Assembly: GCA_027625915.1 (NCBI GenBank)
Contig: JANTQA010000021.1
Span: 1,364,001 to 1,428,000 of the forward strand
Source of the DNA: Anaeramoeba flamelloides
Lineage: Eukaryota; Metamonada; Anaeramoebidae
Reading direction: 5' to 3'
DNA length: 64,000 nt
This document shows, one piece after another, positions 38,640 to 48,516 of this stretch. The notes beneath the pieces were generated by a model, which did not search any database, was not told where the DNA came from, and was given only the letters and a program-made list of their open reading frames with translations. Numbering within the stretch: position 1 is the first letter of the stretch; each line of letters begins with the position of its first letter. The position numbers and the translations under genes are program-made.

Positions 38640-38845
38640 CTCCTCTTGTTTCAGGCGAGTATCGTCAAGTGCCTAGCTTTTTTTTAATTTGAGAAATTCA
38701 AAGAAAATTTCAAAAATTTTCTTTTTATTTCTCAAAAAAAAAAAAAATCTAACGACTGTTTTCCAGAATTCGAAAGAATTTAGTAAAATCAAGGATTCTA
38801 CTCAATTTTTTCAAATCCTGAAAAACCTAACGACAGTGGATAATT
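38640..38845. repeat. Multi-hairpin mosaic repeat, copy 3
   Basis: It starts with 'actcctcttgttt' as copy 1 does ('gttcctcttgttt', 15518), then the punctuation 'tcgtcaagtgcctagc' (38662). The 'ttttccagaattcgaaag' arm and its inverse lie at 38758-38828, bounded by 'ctaacgac' on both sides. This is the smallest unit that keeps both boundaries. Confidence 0.7.
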
Positions 38846-39666
38846 TTTATTTTAGTCAAGTAAAGGATGATAATATTGATTTATATATATATATATATTA
38901 ATTATTTTTCTTTTCCTCTTTTTTTTTATTCAGTAAATTTTATTTGATTACTCTTTTCTCTCAATAATAATAATTATTTTAGAATTTTAATTCCTTTTCT
39001 GTTCAAAATTATTTTTTTTTTTTTTTTCTCATTTTACACCATAAATTTTAATTCCTATTTTTTTAAAAAATCTTTTTTCATATTGTATTTTTTTTTAATA
39101 ATTAATTGAAATTTTGACATTTTCAATTAGAAAAAATTATTCATTTTTAATTTTTTAGAATTCTTTATTTTTCTTTTTTTATTCAAATCTAATAAAACAT
39201 TATTAGGCTTAATTGATTTATAGTTTACTTTGGAATTAAATTTTTAATAATATCTATTTTTATTATTAGGAAACATTTTCATTTATTCTTTTTCTTTATT
39301 AAATTTATTTTTTTCCAAAAATAATAATTTTCATTAAATCCAAAGTTTTTGTTATCAATAACTTTGTTCAGGGATTCTATATATTTTTTTAAATTACAGT
39401 TAATTTCGTTTGGATTACTTCCAGATTTTTTTTAATTTTTCAATTTTATAACCTATTTTGGATTCTTTCGTAGTTATATCTTTTAATTGAATAAATTTAT
39501 TAATAAACTTTTGTTTAATTCAATTCAGAGTTGAATTGAAAAATTTTTTTAGAGATATATTGAATATAATTTTAAGTAAAATTGATGATTTGAAATTAAT
39601 CATAGAATAAACCAAAAAAATGGACTTCAAAATGGATGTGATTCAAACAAATGCATTATTATTATA
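38846..39666. other. Intergenic DNA
   Basis: AT-rich with a short (TA)n at 38880-38899. No gene or repeat family recognised. Confidence 0.4.
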
Positions 39667-40198
39667 AACCCTATTCCAAAAATTTGGACACACACAAAAT
39701 CAAAAATATGCAAAAAATTAAAAAAAAAACAATTTATTGTATTTTTCTAAACGTAATTTAAAACCATGTTTAAGTTATTATAAATATTGATATTTTTATA
39801 AGTAATTATTTTTATCCAAATAAAAATAAAAAATATAAAACTCAAAAATAGAAATTGGTGTGTATAAAATTATGAAATAAGTGCAAAAAAAATTTGTCTA
39901 AATTTCAAAAACAATTGTTGATCGATCAAAATGATAAGATACAATCAACTCATTGTATGTTATTTTTCAATTTAACAAAATCAGTACTAAACATTCTATC
40001 AACTCTTTACACAATAAATCTAGATCAAATGTAAAAGATTAACGAAATGGAAAAAATAAAATGAAAACAAAACAAAAAAAAATATAAAAAAAAACAAATA
40101 GTTTGTCAAATCATAATTATTTCCAAATTGGACATATCAAATGGAGAATTGTTATTCTTTCAATTGTTTAGACTGTGTCCAATTTTTTGGAATTTTAT
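39667..40198 (-). mobile_element. TIR element family M1, reverse copy
   Basis: Mirror image of 29963-30492. It begins 'aaccctattccaaaaattt' after TA and ends '...tgtgtccaattttttggaa'. It contains the inverse landmark 'ttgatcgatcaaaatgat' (39912). No ORF. Confidence 0.75.
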
Positions 40199-40730
40199 TT
40201 TTACATTACAAGATTTTCTACAAAAAAGTAAAAAAAAAATAATTTATTAAAAGGATTAAATCGGATTTAAAAAGAATTTAATTCTACTATTTGTTGTAAA
40301 ATAAATTGTACAAAATATTCATTCGGCTTTATTGAAAAAAATTTTTATAAAAAAATGTAAAATTACAATTTTTTTATTCTCAAAATCAGTTTAATTTATT
40401 AATTTCACTTTTTAGAATTGAGAGACTTTGATATTTTATTTTAATTCTTGGAAGGTGATTTTTTTGGAAAGATGAATCAAATTTTTGATCTTTTTATTTT
40501 ATAATTGACAGTATTCATAACGTGTGTAATATCGTTCAAGCAACTTATTTAATTCATAATTTCATCTCAAAATAATTTTTTTTTTCAACAAATATTTTTT
40601 TTTGATAATTATACAAAAAGAAAAATTTTGAGATAATTCGATTTTTTTATTACATATGTATTTACTATTGTAAAAATTTGTTTAACTTTTTCAAATTTAA
40701 AGATTTAGATATGAATTTTTATTTGATCTA
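40199..40730. other. Intergenic DNA
   Basis: Nothing recognised. Confidence 0.4.
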
Positions 40731-40931
40731 CAGTCAGTTTCACTTTTAAGTTACAAACTTTCTAAGAAATTTAAGGCACAACCAAAATCTCAAATTAAGG
40801 CACAAAATTTTGAATTTTATTTTTTACAATTTATTTTTACTAAAAATTCCAAATTTTATGCCTTAATTTGAGATTTTTTTTGTGCCTTAAATTTCGTTGA
40901 AAGTTTGTGCCTTAAAAGTGAAACTGACTGT
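40731..40931. mobile_element. Palindromic MITE family P, copy 2 (best preserved ends)
   Basis: 201 bp. The ends 'cagtcagtttcacttttaag' and the exact inverse of that start are flanked by TA (40729-40730, 40932-40933). Almost the whole element is one inverted repeat, with 'aaggcacaa' spacers repeated inside each arm and an AT-only centre. Confidence 0.9.
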
Positions 40932-41477
40932 ACAAAAAACATGGAAATTGAATATTTTTTGTTCTGATTTAAAAGAGAAAAAGTTATACTTATAAAAAAA
41001 TGTGAAATACGTTATTGGGGGTGTAGAGGTCAGTAGAATATAAAAGTTTGATTTTTTGAAAAATTTATTTAACTTATTTTTAGTGATATTTTTATGAATC
41101 TATTTTCGATTATTTTCTTGCAAATAAGGAAAATTATGAAAATGAAAATGAAAAAATGAAAAATAATTTCAATAGAGTAAAGAGAGAATAAATTATAAGT
41201 TTAAGAAATTAGATACAGAAATAAAATTTGTATTGAAATGTTTTTTCAGTATATATTGATGTATTAGCTAGATATCAAAGGAAACTATAGAAAAATCATA
41301 ATAAAATAATAGTTCCAATACTTGTCTATCCAATTTATTGTCATAAGGGAAAAAATGGACCTTTTAATTTTTTTAAAGTGGTTATTTTAAATATTTATGT
41401 TAAATAAATACTGAATTTTTTCAATAATTTTACACAATGAAACGAAAGTTAAAAGTTATTTTTTTTTTTATTTTTTT
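40932..41477. other. Intergenic DNA
   Basis: Nothing recognised. Confidence 0.4.
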
Positions 41478-41570
41478 GATTCTTTAATTAAATTCCTAAG
41501 TAAAAATTTGGGAATTCGGGCGAATAAGAGGTGTCAATAACTCCTCCCTTAAATAATAAAAAAAAAAAGT
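41478..41570 (+). mobile_element. Severely 5'-truncated LINE-A 3' end
   Basis: About 80 bp match the last 80 bp of LINE-A (23873-23955), including the 3' hairpin, the terminal codons and the 'ctcctcccttaaataat' tail before poly-A. It is flanked by 'aaaagttatttt' on both sides (41451-41462 and about 41566-41577). Confidence 0.85.
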
Positions 41571-41778
41571 TATTTTCGTTTTTTTTTTTTTTTTTTCTTA
41601 TTTCGATCAACATATTACGAATTTTAAAGTTTTATTTTGAGTATAAAAGGAAATAATTCCCGATTTTGAAAATCATTTAATTTTAAGTCTTTTTTCAAGA
41701 ATTAATAAATAGTTATCTATTATACGAAAAAAAAAAAAAAAGGTTCAAATATTTAGAGAAATAAAAAGTAAGATTAAA
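41571..41778. other. Intergenic DNA
   Basis: Poly-T and poly-A tracts, no gene. Confidence 0.4.
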
Positions 41779-42288
41779 AATGGGAAATAATTCATCATGG
41801 AAAGATTTGCTATTAAAAGACTTTTTCAAACACAATAAAACTCAAGTTGAAATTTTTTCAAAAAATAAAGAAAAGAAAAGAAAAAAAAAAAAAAGAAAGT
41901 TTATTTCCTAAATAAAAAATTAAAGTATAAAAATTGTTTAAGAAACTGAATTGAATGAAACTCTTGTATTTAATACTATAGACCTTGCAATAAAAAAATT
42001 CCAAAACAATTATGTCTGAAAAATAAATCGAAAAAAATAATAAAGTAAAAGTTCAAAAGAATAATAAATTTTAATGTATGGTATAAAGATGTAATTTACT
42101 TCGGAATTCAAGTCTTAATTATTCCATTACTAGTAATTTTTGTTTTTACATTGAGATCTTTCAAGGTAATTTTTTTTATTTATTTTCTATTCTTTCTCTC
42201 ATTTTTTTTTTTTTTTTTGGCATTTAAATACAAATATTATTAGGGTTGGTCATTCCTAAGAAAAATCACGAAATTTTGATTTTACACC
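41779..42288 (+). CDS. Candidate small membrane-protein gene or gene remnant
   Basis: Three short protein-like pieces lie in order on the plus strand. 41779-41905 starts with ATG ('MGNNSSWKDLLLKDFFKH', then a Lys/Arg run). 42052-42160 reads 'NVWYKDVIYFGIQVLIIP', then 'LLVIFVFTLRSFK' with one hydrophobic span, and ends at a GTAATT donor. 42243-42278 reads 'GWSFLRKITKF' and stop after an AG acceptor, joining in phase 0. The first two pieces cannot be joined by a clean intron that I can see. 'TTTACTTCGGAAT.CAAGTCT' recurs at 56351-56371, so part may be repeat-derived. Low confidence. Confidence 0.3.
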
Positions 42289-42300
42289 TAAATTATCTTA

Positions 42301-42497
42301 CAGTCAGTTTCACTTTTAAGGCACAAACTTTCAACGAAATTTAAGGCACAAAAAAAATCTCAAATTAAGGAACAAAATTTGGACTTTTTTTTTACAATTT
42401 ATTTTTACTAGAATTTGAATTTTGTGCTTTAATTTGAGATTTTTATTGTGCTTTAAATTTCGTTGAAAGTTTGTGCATTAAAAGTGAAACTTACTGT
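42301..42497. mobile_element. Palindromic MITE family P, copy 3
   Basis: 197 bp, flanked by TA, the same inverted structure as 40731-40931 with a few substitutions ('ggaacaaa' for 'ggcacaaa'; right end 'gaaacttactg'). Confidence 0.9.
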
Positions 42498-42976
42498 ATA
42501 TGAAATTTAAGTAAAGGTATATTTAAAATGTAATTTATACTGCTTCTGTAATAATAATAAAGATACAAATGTTTTTTAAATTAAATTATTTGGTTGGAGT
42601 GAAATTAACAATAAACTTTCATTTTATTGTGGAATTTATTTTAGTATTAGGTGATTTTTATTGGAACCAATTCCTGAATTCATAAATAATAAAAGTTATA
42701 GAGTTAATGTGAATCAATTGGGGATTTATTACAATCTTTGTCAAATAATTGTTAAAAAGACTTTATTAAATATTGAAAATTTCAAAATATAGGATAGTAA
42801 TGAAAACTGAACGCACTAACTGGTAGGAAATTTAAATACTCTTCAAGAAATTTTTGTTTGTTTAGTAATAAAAATAAATAAATAATTAATAATAAAATAC
42901 TTGGTTAACACTATTTCTATACACCACTCACGATGTAATAATAAATTACAGATTATCAATGAATTATTCCAATAAA
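42498..42976. other. Intergenic DNA
   Basis: Nothing recognised. Confidence 0.4.
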
Positions 42977-43180
42977 CACCTTTCAAAAATTGTGACTCAT
43001 AGGAAATAATAAATTGAAAAAAAATAAATTGTTTGGTATTCAAGAACAAAAAATGTTTAAATATGATTTTTAATTCACTTTTAAATCATTCTAAATTAAT
43101 TAAAATCTAATGTTTTAAAAATGAAAAAAAAAAAAAACAAAAAACTAAAACAAAAGCAAGTTACAATTTTTGAAATGAGC
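42977..43180. mobile_element. TIR element family M2, copy 1
   Basis: The ends 'cctttcaaaaattgtgact' and 'gttacaatttttgaaatgag' are inverted. The interior matches 54488-54700. Similarity to the other locus continues beyond the right end ('gttaacaagaaga', 'ttaattcattttaaaa'), so a larger unit may have been duplicated. Confidence 0.65.
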
Positions 43181-43370
43181 ATTAAAGAATTTTTATTAAC
43201 GAACTTTCAAATAAAAAAAGTTAACAAGAAGATTTTTTGTAAAGTATTTAATTCATTTTAAAAAAGATTACTTAGTTTCAATTTTCTAAGTGTCTTTTTT
43301 TCTTTACAAAGATCTTTTTTTTTTTTCCACGTTATCTTTTGCAAAAAAGAAAAAGAAAAAGAAAAATAAT
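43181..43370. repeat. Flank shared with 54701-54910
   Basis: Shares ordered blocks with the DNA right of the M2 copy at 54488: 'gttaacaagaaga', 'attcattttaaaa', 'ttccac.ttatcttttg' and then a GAAAAA run. Likely part of a larger dispersed unit. Confidence 0.5.
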
Positions 43371-43373
43371 AGA

Positions 43374-43490
43374 AAAACTAAAATTTGAAGAATTTAGAAA
43401 AAATAATTTTGATCCAAAAACAAAAATTCTATACAGCAAAACTAAAATTTGCAAAATTAGAAAAAATAATTTTGATCCAAAAATTTGAAA
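43374..43490. repeat. Tandem duplication, about 65 bp
   Basis: Two direct copies of a unit running 'aaaactaaaatttg.a.aa', then 'ttagaaaaaataattttgat' and 'ccaaaaa'. Confidence 0.7.
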
Positions 43491-44145
43491 ATATTTTTTT
43501 GATAAGAATGTATGAAAAACCCTCAAAAAAAAACTTCCTTTGACATTATGAAGTGATTCGATATTTTAAAAAAGAGTTTAAATTATTAAAATTATCCTTT
43601 TATTGTAGTTAAGATGGATACTAAATTTTTCACAATCGATTGAAATTATTATAATTTTGTATATAATATTTGTTTTTTTGGTTTTTATTCTTATTAGAGA
43701 GTAAAATATTATCTAATAAGTTCTTAAAATTCACCCAAGAAGGCATATATACAATAATATTTTAATTTAAATTAAATATTAACTTAGAGATCAAAAATTC
43801 AAGTTGTGGGAAAATAAAATCCATCTTTATAAAAACAGAAACTTTTCATCTTTCTTCTTATTATCCAGTTAAACGTACTTTAGAATAAAAAAGTATATGA
43901 AGACTAAATCAATTTTGAAATTAAACCCCATAATTTTTTATTGAAATTTTTATAATTATAAAATGAATTTAATTTAAATTAATGATTATTTTTTGATTTT
44001 TTTTTGGAATAGAAATTTTCCAAAGTCCTCTCTATTTTTAGTAGACAATTTTTACCTTTAATATTTCATTTTTAGAATTTCGATTTTAATGGTAGAACTT
44101 TTAGCAATCAATATCATATTCACTTATTGTTTGTTTACAAGTCTT
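43491..44145. other. Intergenic DNA
   Basis: AT-rich, nothing recognised. Confidence 0.4.
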
Positions 44146-44806
44146 TGATCAATTAATTTGTTACATTTCGATGGAAAACAAATAAGTTTTTTAATTATGA
44201 AATACAAACTACAATTCTAAATTTTTAATTAAGTAGTGAAAATAATATCTGACATGAAAAAAATCCCTGACAAGATTTTTAATTGTGAATATTAGGAAAA
44301 TTGTTCTGTAATTTCCAAAATATATAAGAATCATACTTTTAAAAAGTATAACTCAATCACTTATTAGAATGATTATAAATGAAATCAAACTTGTTCAAAA
44401 CACCATTCTTTCAATCAAAAAGACAAGAATTAAAAATCTCATTTTCCAAACTCTAGTAAACCTCTATAAACCTCTATTGTTTTTTTACAAAAAAAGTTGA
44501 TCTACTTATGCTATCAAACTATTACTTGAGTATTCTAAAGAAAATCAACTTTAATGAACTTCTGGTAAGTTTAATACTGTGTTCATAATAAATTTGGTTT
44601 TTTATAATAAAAAGGATTTGATTTTAAATATGTGTAATTATACAACAATTTTCCTAATATTCACAATTAAAAATCTTGTCAGAGATTTTTTTCATGTCAG
44701 ATATTTTTTTCACTACTTAATTAAAAATTTAGAATTTTAGTTTGTATTTCATAATTAAAACCCTTACTTGTTTTCCATCGAAGTGTAACAAATTAAATAA
44801 TCAAAA
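44146..44806. mobile_element. Long-TIR element family M5, 660 bp
   Basis: Inverted arms of about 165 bp (44146-44310 and 44642-44806), starting 'aatttgttacatttcgatgg' on the left. A unique 330-bp centre has no ORF. The arms differ at a modest number of positions, so the insertion is not very recent. The superfamily is unclear. Confidence 0.7.
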
Positions 44807-44814
44807 AACCACTG

Positions 44815-45198
44815 TAATGCAATTTGATTCAAATTGGAAACAAATTTCATTTTTTGTAAAATATGAAAATTATTATTTCATTTTTTTGTTTGCATTTCAA
44901 TTTTGAAATCAGTTCCATTCTTTCGATCAAAATTTTTTCTATAATTGCAATGATGACAAAGTTGAATTCTACAAAATAGAAGAACTCAACTTTAACATAA
45001 GATCAATTTTTGAAAAACAATTTGATCCAATGAAACAAGTTACATAATTCAAAAATGGAAATGCAAACAAAAATCTAAAAGATGAAAAAACATGTTTTAT
45101 ATTTACAAAAAATCAAAATTTTCTTCCAATTTGAATGAAATTGTATTATTGTTATGTTTGGATAGTTTTAGCTGTGTGGAAAGTTTTGAATTTTAGTT
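44815..45198 (-). mobile_element. TIR element family M1, divergent short copy
   Basis: The right end is the inverse of 'taaactaaaattcaaaac' with 'acacagct' inside, matching the M1 left end at 29961. Two long inner arms (about 44825-44920 and 45045-45145) are inverted relative to each other. It abuts M5. Confidence 0.6.
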
Positions 45199-45430
45199 TA
45201 GATTATTATTAAAGGGCAGACGATTTTTTGATCACTTCATGAACAAATTGAGTTGAATGAAAAAGTAAATTGATAATTGTCTTCATGGGTGAATTTTTCA
45301 GAACTTATTAGGTGATCTTAAACTATCTAAAAAAAAAAACACCAAAAAAACCAAACAAAAGTATAATTTTATTAATCTGTAAAGTTAAAGGCCTTACCCT
45401 CCTTAATTAAAAAAATGAAAAGATTTTATA

Positions 45431-45628
45431 CAGTCAGTTTCAAATTTAAACTCCAAACATTGAACGAAATTTAAGGCATACAAAAATCTAAAATTAAAGT
45501 ATAAAATTAAGGAATTTTTTTTTTTTACAAATTAATTGACGAGAATTTAAATTTTGTGCCTTAATCTGAGTTTTTTATTGTGTCTTAATTTTCGGATAAA
45601 GTTTGTGACTTAAAAGAGGAACTGACTG
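45431..45628. mobile_element. Palindromic MITE family P, copy 4
   Basis: 198 bp, flanked by TA. The ends 'cagtcagtttcaaatttaa' and 'gaggaactgactg' are inverted. The arms are more diverged than in copies 2 and 3. It lies about 380 bp upstream of the 46013 gene. Confidence 0.85.
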
Positions 45629-45832
45629 TAATGAGTATTAAGAATTCATTGAAAGTATTCTTCCTGAAGATATGATTTTTTACAACAATGCTCAGATTTT
45701 TCTCTTCTCTACTTTCTTCTATTGTTTAACTCAGAAATAGCAGAACATAAACCAAACTTCTGTCAAAAGATAGAATTCTTTTGACAACAAAAAGAATGAA
45801 TTTATTGTACAGCTTGTTTGTGATTTCTTCTT

Positions 45833-45861
45833 GATTGTTATTTAAGATATAATAAACAATC
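45833..45861 (+). promoter_or_regulatory. Hairpin upstream of the 46013 gene
   Basis: 'gattgtt' and 'aacaatc' flank a 15-base AT loop, about 150 bp before the start codon. A promoter or 5' UTR role is speculative. Confidence 0.25.
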
Positions 45862-46012
45862 AGATTGAGAGACTGTATTCAAGCTTTTGTGTCTTCTCTA
45901 GTTTTTCTTTGGAATTTCTTTTTTTTCATTTCAAAAGGAGATTTAACTTTTCCAAAAAAATTAATCTTATTCATTTTTTAATTTTTAAATATTTAAACTA
46001 TTTTATTTTAAA

Positions 46013-48451
46013 ATGTCTGATTCAAGTTCGTCTACACCAAGTGTTGAAAAACACTCGCACAAGAAACACAAAGAAAACAAAAAGAGGAAGCACAAACAAA
46101 AAACCAATCAAAAACATAAGCACGATAACAAAAGCAAAAAAAGAAAAAAATATGAAAAAGAACAAAAAAAGGAGAGAAAGGAAAAAAGTAAAAAGAAGGA
46201 TCTCAATTATAAAAATAAAGGTTATGTTTCACAGATAAAGAAAGAAAAGAAAATGAACGAAGAACGAAAAAAAAAAGAAATGAAAATGAACGAAGAACTA
46301 AAAAAAAAAGAAAAGAAAAGGAATGAAGAACGAAAAAAAAAAGAAAAGAAAAAACGGAATAAGGAAAAAAAGAAGAAAAAGGAAGAAGACAAAAATAAAA
46401 TTAAAGACTACAAAAAACAGATCAAGGAAATAAATAAGAAAATTCAAAAAGATAAAAAAAAAGAAAAACTAAAAGAAGAAAAATTAGAAAGTGTCTCTCA
46501 AAAACTTTCTGAATTAATCAAGAAACACAAAAAGGATTTAGAACAATTGAAAACGCTCTTGGAGAAAGAAAAAACAATCAAAAAAGAAAAAAACAAAAAA
46601 ACAAAAAAACAGAAGAAATCTGAAGACTACCCTTCTTTATTTCAAAAAAAGCTTTTGCAATATTTTGAAAAACAATTATTACAATGCCAACAAGAAAAAC
46701 TCAAAAGCTATTACAAAAATCAGAACAAACAATTTGAGGATCAAAAAACAAAAATTAAACGAATCAAAAACAAAATCAAGAAAAATAAAACAAATTTAGA
46801 GAAACAACTTGAACAATTTGAAAACGAACGTGTGCTCTTAAAGAAACAATTAAGCCAACAAAAACTCCAAGCACAAAAAAGAATTGAACCAAATGATCAG
46901 AATCTTCAACGTCGAACCAAAAAAGAAAAGGCAAACACTCAAGAAATGGCGTACGTTAATAAAAATTCACAAGAAAGCAATGAAAAGTACGAGAGCAATG
47001 AAAAGGATGAGAACCGAAATAGTGTAGATCTCGTCGAAAAAATGGAAAAAATAAAAATAAGAAATCAAAGGAATGGAAATGAGAACTCGAATGAAAAAAC
47101 AACAGAAAAAGTAGAAAATGAAGAAAAAAGGAAGAAAGAGACTGATCAAAAGTTTGAAAGGGATTTTCTCGATAGTAAAAAAGAAAATAATTCCGATGGT
47201 ACAAGCAATAGTGATAATAGTGATAGTGATGATAGTGAGAGTGGTAGTAGTGGGAGTGATACTAGTGAGAGTGATAGTGGCGAGAGTGATACTAGTGAGA
47301 GTGATGGTGGTGAGAGTGGTGATGATAGCAGTAGTTTATTGGGTAGTAATAATGATAATGGCAGTACCAGTGGCAGTACCAGTGGCAGTAACAGTGGCAG
47401 TACCAGTGGCAGTACCAGTGGCAGTACCAGTGGCAGTACCAGTGGCAGTACCAGTGGCAGTACCAGTGACAGTACCAGTGGCAGTGGCAGTGGTAGTGGT
47501 GATGGCAGTGGCAGTGGTAGTGGTAGTGATAGTGATAGTGATAGTGGTAGAGGTACCAAGAAGAAAACTTTCTTGAAGAAAAAAGATCAAAATAAAAATG
47601 GAAAATTAGAGAATATTAAGAAGGAAAATATCAAAAAAAGCGAGTCATATAAAAAAACAAAAGAAACGAGTGGGGACAAAATCCATGAAAATAATAAGGA
47701 AATTATTAATGACAAGAAAAGAAATGAAACAAATCATAATGATTTATTACAAAATCAAAAAAATACTCCGATCAAAGAAAAACAAGAAAATGAAAATATT
47801 ATAAGTGAAGAACAAAAAGAAAACATAAATACTGAAAAAATGAATAAAGCAAACGGAAAGAAAAATGAAAAAGAAGATGATGAAAAAGATCTAGGCAAAA
47901 ATATTCAAGAGCAGGCCGGTAATGATAATGAAAAGGAGCGGGTACAGGAACACGAACAAAAAATTGAAAGTGAAAAAAAAAATGATAACAAAATTAAAAA
48001 AAAAACTGATCGAAACTTTGAAAGTAATATAATTGATGATAAAAAAGAAAAGCATGAGGACAAAATTCGCAACATTGGAAATAACGAGACTAATAGTGAT
48101 AATAATAGTCCATTGGATAGTGGTAATAATAGTAGCGTTAGTGATAGCGATACTGATAGTGATGATGGTGGGTTATTGGGTAGTAATGGTGGCAGTGGCA
48201 GTGGCAGTGGCAGTGGAAGCGATAGTGATAGTGATAGAGAGAAGAAAACTTTCTTTAAGAGAAAAGATCAAAATAAAAATGGAAAATTAGAGAATATTAA
48301 GAAGGAAAATATCAAAAAAAGCGAGTCATATAATAAAACAAAAGAAACAGACAGAAGTGAAAATTATGAAAAGAGCAACGAAATTGAAACTATGAATGAG
48401 AATGATGATAAACAATTCAATAATGATGATGCCGAACAAAAAATGTTTTAG
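46013..48451 (+). CDS. Low-complexity Lys/Glu coiled-coil and Ser/Asp/Gly-repeat protein
   Basis: 812 residues, ATG at 46013 after 'ttttaaa', to TAG at 48449-48451. Residues 1-60 are Ser then Lys/His-rich. About 65-290 form a long charged coiled coil (KKE repeats, 'EKQLEQFENERVLLKKQLSQ'). About 390-515 are Ser/Asp then Gly-Ser-Thr repeats from a 12-bp unit (47360-47480). A Lys/Asn/Glu linker follows, then a second, shorter Ser/Asp/Gly tract (near 48100-48240). A Lys-rich module 'KDQNKNGKLENIKKENIKKS' follows each tract (about 47567 and 48249), so the C-terminal half arose by internal duplication. No enzyme domain, signal peptide or membrane span is seen. Basic and acidic-Ser composition suggests a nuclear or RNA-associated scaffold, but this is inference. 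Confidence 0.75.
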   Translation: MSDSSSSTPSVEKHSHKKHKENKKRKHKQKTNQKHKHDNKSKKRKKYEKEQKKERKEKSKKKDLNYKNKGYVSQIKKEKKMNEERKKKEMKMNEELKKKEKKRNEERKKKEKKKRNKEKKKKKEEDKNKIKDYKKQIKEINKKIQKDKKKEKLKEEKLESVSQKLSELIKKHKKDLEQLKTLLEKEKTIKKEKNKKTKKQKKSEDYPSLFQKKLLQYFEKQLLQCQQEKLKSYYKNQNKQFEDQKTKIKRIKNKIKKNKTNLEKQLEQFENERVLLKKQLSQQKLQAQKRIEPNDQNLQRRTKKEKANTQEMAYVNKNSQESNEKYESNEKDENRNSVDLVEKMEKIKIRNQRNGNENSNEKTTEKVENEEKRKKETDQKFERDFLDSKKENNSDGTSNSDNSDSDDSESGSSGSDTSESDSGESDTSESDGGESGDDSSSLLGSNNDNGSTSGSTSGSNSGSTSGSTSGSTSGSTSGSTSGSTSDSTSGSGSGSGDGSGSGSGSDSDSDSGRGTKKKTFLKKKDQNKNGKLENIKKENIKKSESYKKTKETSGDKIHENNKEIINDKKRNETNHNDLLQNQKNTPIKEKQENENIISEEQKENINTEKMNKANGKKNEKEDDEKDLGKNIQEQAGNDNEKERVQEHEQKIESEKKNDNKIKKKTDRNFESNIIDDKKEKHEDKIRNIGNNETNSDNNSPLDSGNNSSVSDSDTDSDDGGLLGSNGGSGSGSGSGSDSDSDREKKTFFKRKDQNKNGKLENIKKENIKKSESYNKTKETDRSENYEKSNEIETMNENDDKQFNNDDAEQKMF
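47355..47545 (+). repeat. 12-bp and 6-bp coding minisatellite (Gly-Ser-Thr)
   Basis: Tandem 'ggcagtaccagt' units (about nine), then shorter 'ggcagt / gatagt' units, encode GSTSGSTS and then GSGSDSD within the 46013 gene. Confidence 0.9.
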
Positions 48452-48494
48452 AAAAATGAGAATAAAAGATATGAGCACGATTTGATTGATAAAC

Positions 48495-48516
48495 ATGTGT
48501 TAAATAATAACACATA
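48495..48516 (+). terminator. Hairpin just 3' of the 46013 gene
   Basis: 'tgtgtta' pairs with 'taacaca' around a short AT loop, about 45 bp after the stop codon. A role in mRNA 3'-end formation is possible but unproven. Confidence 0.3.

Noticed and set aside
46956-47590. Overlapping Val, Leu/Pro and Thr-rich ORFs in the 46013 gene
   Set aside because: Alternate-frame readings of the Gly-Ser-Thr minisatellite; the 812-codon frame has the ATG and spans the whole region.
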